Shown here: one piece after another, positions 59,305 to 64,000 of the stretch
Position numbering within the stretch: position 1 is the first letter of the stretch
Layout: each line of letters opens with the position of its first letter
NCBI RefSeq assembly: GCF_017654505.1
Contig: NC_054537.1
Span: 68,776,145 to 68,840,144, forward strand
Direction: 5' to 3'
DNA from: Polyodon spathula
Taxonomy: Eukaryota; Chordata; Actinopteri; Acipenseriformes; Polyodontidae
Length of the DNA: 64,000 nucleotides
Position numbers and translations under genes: made by a program
Notes under the pieces: generated by a model
Seen by the model: the letters and a program-made list of their open reading frames with translations, nothing else
Told to the model about the DNA's origin: nothing
Databases searched by the model: none

Positions 59305-60130
59305 CTCGGTATATCATTTACAATGTAACTGCAGCAACTTGGAGAACAAAGAAGGGGGTCTTCTAATCAGTTTCAGTATTTATTGTTCTTATATGTTAAC
59401 AACCAGTAAACTTTTATGATAAGCATTTGCTGTCTCTCAGTTTTAAAACTGTGGTTCACAACATAACACAGTGGAACGATCACAGTACTAAAATGCAGTA
59501 ATTGCAGGGCAGTTTTGCCACATGTGAAATCTTGAACAATAAAACCAAAATGAAAACGCTTTTATTTGCTTTAAAATCATTTCAAACTTGTTAATAGACT
59601 AGCAAGCACTGGCAATATCAGCTCAGTTTTATACAGTGCAAAACGTTTTGACGTTTGGATTTGTTTCTAGATTTTGAAATTCCTGCACGATACCTGGATT
59701 AATAGTCGTATCTACAACATATCGACAATAACAATCAACCATTTTGCTACAAACTTTCAACAAGTCTGACACAAACAACTTTGGCTGTTACTTAATTAAA
59801 CCCTTTTAAAAAAATGCACTGTGCAATGTTTACACTGTCTCTGGGTTTCTGATCGTATCATCAGTTCTACATTTTTTAAATCCATTAATGGAAATGTCTG
59901 GTCTACTATAAAATAGCCAATAAAGCCCAAATAAAGTATTCACCTGTTATATGGTATAGCCTAGGTTAAGACGTGTGCTGTAATTACAAAAAAAACAAAC
60001 AAAAAAAACACCTGAACCCAAAAAAACCTGGATACAGTCCTGTAGGGGGCGCATGCCCCCTCATTTAAGAACTACTGAAGCAGCTGATTAACGGTGAGAC
60101 AATACCAACATTGTCTGAGAAGCCTGTGAA
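59305..60130. other. Unassigned DNA
   Basis: No recognisable feature. A near-palindrome GGGGGCGCATGCCCCC lies at about 60045-60060. Confidence 0.5.
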
Positions 60131-60135
60131 AAGTC

Positions 60136-60513
60136 TTGGGAACCTGTAGTCACTTAGTCAGACACTGTCAAATTCTGTATAAATGTAATAGTCTTCAAGG
60201 GATGTCATTTTCACACTTGAATGTGGACCCACGAGATGTAAAAATAATTGAATGTGTGGGTTGTGACAGTGATCATCCAGTGACATGGGCTCATTTGGGT
60301 AGACTAGAATGTGAGGAGGGTGTTCCTGCCAAATATGTACAAGTGTTTTGCAGGTATCAAGTGAAGACCCTGGTTGCCCACACCTGTGAAGGAAAGTGTT
60401 GGATGAAAAGGCCTGTCGTGGTGTTTGCAGAACTGGTCCGAGCTGAGCCTGGTGCAGAATTCGAATCCTGCTGGGAGCGTGCTGATTTGTTAGATATGAA
60501 TTGGATGCTGTAA
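60136..60513 (+). pseudogene. Cys/His-rich coding remnant of unknown family, copy 2
   Basis: A 125-codon open frame, here read from a TTG; no ATG starts it, so the true N-terminus is missing. Conserved blocks: CSHLVRHCQILYKC, SHLNVDP, IECVGCDSDHP, WAHLGRLECEEGVP, VQVFCRY, HTC, PVVVFAE and ESCWERA, ending WML-stop. Copy 1 at 11.1-11.6 kb (minus) shares about 60% of the last 75 residues plus the upstream Cys/His blocks. The CxxC, HxxxHC and HTC clusters suggest zinc sites. Unlike copy 1 the frame is unbroken. I do not recognise the family; it may be a gene of an undescribed or poorly annotated mobile element. Confidence 0.6.
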
Positions 60514-61794
60514 ACTAACAGGTACTGATTGAAATAATATGATATACTCTTTGTCAATGGTAATATTCATATTGTTTGTACACTTTTGAATAAGTATGTA
60601 TACCCAGTAGAAAATATTGTAAGTAGCTTTTGTGTGCAGCTTGTGTGAAGGGCCTGCTGAAGAGGTCAAGCTGACCTGCTCCTGGCAGGCTCTTATCAGA
60701 TGAAAGCCTTGTTAGTATATTCCAGTCTGATGAGAAAAAGGTAGCCAACTCTTTTTGGAGATAATTGATGTGCTGAATAAAACAGAAATAACATAATCTA
60801 ATAAATATTTGTGTTTTACTAGTGTAGGTTTTAATGAAGAATATAAGTCTTATAATCGTGAAACTAAAAAGACTTAGAAAACCAGTATACAGTTTAACTG
60901 GTTCAAGAACAGACTCAGTCAAGTCTCTTAAGTTCGATTTAAATTTTATTTAATCTAAAAGCAAGTATTCTAAAATAATAAAAACTTAATATTTGAACCG
61001 ACAACAAAAGTCTTAGCACTATATTTCTAAAAGTTAAACAAACATATAGTTTAAATGGATTAACAGTCATGTATTTGGAATGAATAGTAAGACTTGATCT
61101 AAAAAGTAGCCCTTGAATTAAAAGCAAATATTCTAGAAAAACTGAAATACTGCAGTAATTAGAATATTATGTTTGAAAAAGTAAGACAATAAGGCAAAAT
61201 AGGGTAAATTGTAACTTTAACATACAGTGAACCAATCGAAGGACAATAACTCATTTTGTGACTTATTCTTTACCTGCTTGTAGTAAAAGCAGTGTTGAAG
61301 ATAACAAATTGGTTTGGTCGCTGAAGCGGGATTTTTGGTGATCAGCAACTTAGAAGCCAAGGTCCTTTCTATAATGAGCGATCTCCTTAATATTAACAAA
61401 CAAAATACCTTTCGGGTAACAGAAGGTAGGAGTTTATATTAAAATAAACATTTTCTATATATCACAGAAATTAATTAGAATATGGCAAGAAGAGAGCATA
61501 AAGCATAGGATGGTTTACTTAGTTAAGCAGAGCTTGCTCGGGCACCAGCAAATCTGTACTAGTCAAAAATAACCATTTAAGTGTAACGTAATTGAAGAAG
61601 ACATAACATGTCCATTTTTTTTTTGCGTGTTTATTTGTGTGACTTTACTCCATGTCTCTGCTGAAACTCAACATGGCAGCTGCACCAACAAAGAAAAAAA
61701 AGCAATATGTTTCAGTAAGACAGAGCTAAAAGAAATCTGATTATCTATATGAGGATGGTGCGATAGTATTATTTTGCTGTAATTCGCATTATCA
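60514..61794. other. Unassigned AT-rich DNA
   Basis: No coding motif or element end recognised; the last part borders the LINE 5' UTR. Confidence 0.5.
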
Positions 61795-61805
61795 TGTACT
61801 GACTG

Positions 61806-62150
61806 AGTCTTCCCAGCGACAACGAGTGGGAGAAGTACAGGAGTGGAAAAGTACAGAGCAGTTTAGAAGCAGAAAGGAGAAACTGCATCTTGAATTGCTT
61901 TAATCAGAAAACAGAGGACATTGGGGAAACACAGCAGCAGCTCAAAGTCAAACAGCCGCGTGTGTTTTTCTGACAACAAACAAGCTGAAACTCGGAGCAG
62001 CTGATTCAAATTCAGCGCCGTTCTGAGACACGGGCGAGGGGAGGAGCCAACAGCACAGCAGAACAACGCAGTTAAACGAGGCAGTCTTCCCAGCGACAGC
62101 GAGTGGGAGAAGTACAGGCGTGGAAAAGTACAGAGCAGTTTCGAAGCAGT
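61806..62150 (+). repeat. Tandem 5' UTR repeat of the LINE
   Basis: AGTCTTCCCAGCGAC to GAAAAGTACAGAGCAGTTT occurs at 61806-61873 and again at 62083-62150, 277 bp apart, with few differences. The second copy runs into ORF1. This resembles the monomeric promoter repeats known at some LINE 5' ends. Confidence 0.8.
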
Positions 62151-63160
62151 TTGAAAGCAGGTTGACGGCTGCAGAAGAAACTAAACTTCAAAAAAAAAAA
62201 AAAACCCTCAACATGGTCTTCAAGCCAGTAATCTGTGACACCTGCTTGATGAGGGAAATCCGAGAAAACCCAGCGGAGCTAAACCAAGTGTGCCTAAAGT
62301 GCCGCGCGATCCAGGATTTGCATAAACTAGTAAGTATGCTAGAAATGGAGCTGGAAGAAGTGAGACAGCAACAGGATCTTGAGGAACTGGCACACCCACA
62401 ATTCATGGAAGTCTGCATCACCCCTAACAGACTGAAAGCCACCAGGGAGATAGAAGGTCAGAACAGCTGGGTTCAGGTAGGCAGAAGCAGGGAAAAAAAG
62501 AAACTTCCTCAAACACAACCACCAGAAATCAAAACAACCAGCAGATTTGAGTTACTTCAGAATTTTGATGAGCAGAACCAACAACAAGAGAATGAAAGGA
62601 ACAACATCCAGGACCCCATTGACAGTGGTGACCAGACAGCAAAAAGAAGGGAGGTCATGATTGTTGGGGACTCCATATTGAGAAACACAGCAAGTTCAAT
62701 TCGCAGTTTGGACCCCCTTACTACAACAGTGTGCTGCCTTCCGGGAGCCTCGGTCAAGCACATCACTGAGAACGTGGACAGGCTCCTAGAACGAACAGGA
62801 GACGACCCGGTAGTAGTCGTCCACATCTGTACAAACAACATTGGAAGAGACAGACCAAAATCCCTGCAAAACAAATTCAGAGAGCTAGGAAGGAAATTAA
62901 AAGAGAAAACCAAAACTGTGGTATTTTCTGGTATACTACTGGCACCTTGCAAAGGACCATATGGACAGCTGGAAATAATTAATCAAAACAAATGGCTGAA
63001 GACGTGGTGCACACGGGAAGGCTTCACCTATCTTGATCATTGGACCACATTCTACAACGAGGACTATCTGTATAGACGGGATGGACTGCATTTAAATAAC
63101 AAGGGAACTAGTCTACTCGGAGAAAAGATCCTCGAGCAGGTTCAGAAGCATTTAAACTAG
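62120..63160 (+). CDS. LINE ORF1 with SGNH-type esterase domain
   Basis: 346 codons, uninterrupted. The first 40 residues are Lys/Glu-rich. A Cys motif (CDTCLMREI...CLKCRAIQ, residues 39-66) suggests a zinc finger, and a coiled-coil-like stretch (LVSMLEMELEEVRQQQDLEE) follows at 69-88. Residues about 178-345 form an esterase of the kind in CR1 ORF1: VMIVGDSILRNTASSIR (nucleophile Ser in GDS), CCLPGASVKHITENV, VVVVHICTNNIGRD (oxyanion Asn block) and YRRDGLHLNNKG (Asp-x-x-His). All four blocks are intact. ORF1 proteins bind RNA and chaperone retrotransposition; the esterase substrate is not known. The start may be Met 62120 or a later one such as MVFKP at 62213. Confidence 0.9.
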   Translation: MEKYRAVSKQFESRLTAAEETKLQKKKKTLNMVFKPVICDTCLMREIRENPAELNQVCLKCRAIQDLHKLVSMLEMELEEVRQQQDLEELAHPQFMEVCITPNRLKATREIEGQNSWVQVGRSREKKKLPQTQPPEIKTTSRFELLQNFDEQNQQQENERNNIQDPIDSGDQTAKRREVMIVGDSILRNTASSIRSLDPLTTTVCCLPGASVKHITENVDRLLERTGDDPVVVVHICTNNIGRDRPKSLQNKFRELGRKLKEKTKTVVFSGILLAPCKGPYGQLEIINQNKWLKTWCTREGFTYLDHWTTFYNEDYLYRRDGLHLNNKGTSLLGEKILEQVQKHLN

Positions 63161-64000
63161 AAAGGAAGGGGGGAGAAATCAACAAAAAAACAGAAGGGAG
63201 ACCGCATCAAAACAAGAACAACAACTCAGGTAAGACAACCATTAAATGTATTTATCTAAATGCTAGAAGTATCAGAAACAAAATTCTAGAACTTGAAGCT
63301 ACTGCACTAACTGGTAACTATGATGTGATAGGTGTTACAGAAACGTGGTTGTCTGAGAGTGATGGGGACGAATATAATATTTGTGGGTATACACTGTATA
63401 GGAAAGACAGGCAGGACAGAAGAGGAGGAGGGGTAGCGCTATACATAAGAAACAGTCTTGAAGCCCAGGTGTTAAACCTGGACAAAGAAAATAAAACCGA
63501 ATCAATATGGGTCAGAATAATGGACAAAAATTCAAAGGGCATAATAATAGGAGCATGCTATAGACCGCCAGATTCAGACGGTGAGAACAATAATCTGTTA
63601 TACAATGACATTAGAAATGCGTGTAGCAAAGGAGAAGCCATACTAATGGGGGATTTCAACTTCCCCCAAATAAAATGGGAAAACCCGGTGGGTAGCACGA
63701 AGGATGAAATAGAAATGGTGGAAATGACAAATGACTGCTTCCTAACACAATTTGTCAAGGCACCGACTAGAGGGGAGGCATGCCTTGATTTAGTCTTTTC
63801 AAATAACGAAGATAGAATAACTAAAACAGAGGTCAGAGAACCACTGGCAAACTCAGACCACAACATGGTCTCATTTGAAGTGTTTTTTAAATCCCCAAAA
63901 GTAATGACTAAAGCTAAGGTTTACAATTTTAGAAACACAAACTATGAAGGTATGAAACAGAGACTAACAGAAGTAGATTGGAGTAAAATAGAGAAAACTC
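63112..64000 (+). CDS. LINE ORF2, AP-like endonuclease part (open at the window end)
   Basis: The frame is open from 63112, one phase back from ORF1 and overlapping its last 49 bases. No ATG occurs before the domain, so translation may depend on frameshifting or re-initiation. The endonuclease reads IKCIYLNARSIRNKILELEA (Asn in LNARS), VIGVTETWLS (catalytic Glu), YTLYRKDRQDRRGGGVALYI, IIIGACYRPPDS, AILMGDFNFPQIKW (Asp and Asn of GDFN), TRGEACLDLVFSN and SDHNMVSFEV (catalytic Asp-His). All expected catalytic residues are visible. It would nick target DNA to prime reverse transcription. The RT should follow after 64000. Confidence 0.9.

Larger units (their letters stand above)
61795..64000 (+). 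mobile_element. CR1-type LINE, 5' half, continues beyond the window
   Basis: A 5' UTR with two direct repeats of about 68 bp, an intact ORF1 (62120-63160) and an ORF2 open from 63112 to the window end. The AP-type endonuclease, RT still to come beyond 64000, and an esterase-bearing ORF1 place it in the CR1/L2 group, CR1 most likely. CR1 copies are normally 5'-truncated, so a copy with its 5' UTR is notable. Confidence 0.9.

Overview
This window looks like repeat-dense vertebrate DNA, most likely from a ray-finned fish. The argument is inference from the mix of elements: a DIRS-type tyrosine-recombinase retroelement, a Gmr1-like Gypsy element, L2-, CR1- and L1/Tx1-type LINEs, a Penelope-like element, and Tc1, PIF/Harbinger, piggyBac and hAT DNA transposons, all beside long AT, GT, AAT and poly-G tracts. 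The CR1 family (53.8-54.3 kb and 61.8-64 kb) and the tRNA-derived SINE at 36.5 kb resemble ones I associate with sturgeon or paddlefish genomes; I cannot confirm the species. I found no convincing host protein-coding exon, no rRNA or tRNA gene, and no CRISPR array. The window reads as an intergenic or intronic transposon graveyard with a few young insertions.

Layout. 1-11 kb: a truncated inverted LTR, an L2-type reverse transcriptase (RT) scrap, a neat Harbinger-type MITE (5380-5690, TTA target duplication) and mostly unassigned DNA. 11.1-11.6 kb (minus): a Cys/His-rich coding remnant of unknown family, with a second copy at 60.1-60.5 kb (plus). 13.3-18.3 kb (minus): a nearly end-to-end but defective DIRS element with inverted termini, internal complementary region, gag, RT/RNase H and tyrosine recombinase. 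20-24.8 kb: a three-copy repeat family, an intron-containing Harbinger transposase pseudogene, an L2-type LINE 3' half, a BED-finger exon remnant and an expanded GGTCTC minisatellite. 29-33.1 kb: an L1/Tx1-type LINE split by two insertions, one of them an internally deleted piggyBac. 36-40.4 kb: a SINE, a hAT-like insertion inside a short minisatellite, and a Penelope-like RT fragment.

44.0-49.0 kb: the best-preserved element, an LTR retrotransposon with about 600-bp LTRs, a GACGT target duplication, a tRNA-Leu-like primer site, and the order gag-protease-integrase-RT-RNase H. Integrase upstream of RT is the unusual Gmr1-type arrangement. Its LTRs are about 98% identical by eye, yet its frames carry several stops and shifts. 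49.6-55.9 kb: a LINE C-terminus, a second Harbinger transposase (minus), a CR1 3' end with an 8-bp tandem tail, half a Tc1 element and a second BED-finger exon. 58.2-58.7 kb: a perfect solo LTR (TG...CA, AGCAT duplications) of the same family as the window's first 510 bases. 61.8-64 kb: the 5' half of a CR1-type LINE with intact ORF1 and open ORF2 endonuclease, running off the window end.

The genes do not form a pathway. They are independent mobile elements whose nesting gives a partial relative order: the L1/Tx1 LINE is older than the piggyBac inside it, and the Gmr1-like element and the solo LTR are recent because their duplications are perfect. Coordinates of degenerate elements are approximate to tens of bases unless target duplications or inverted termini fix them.
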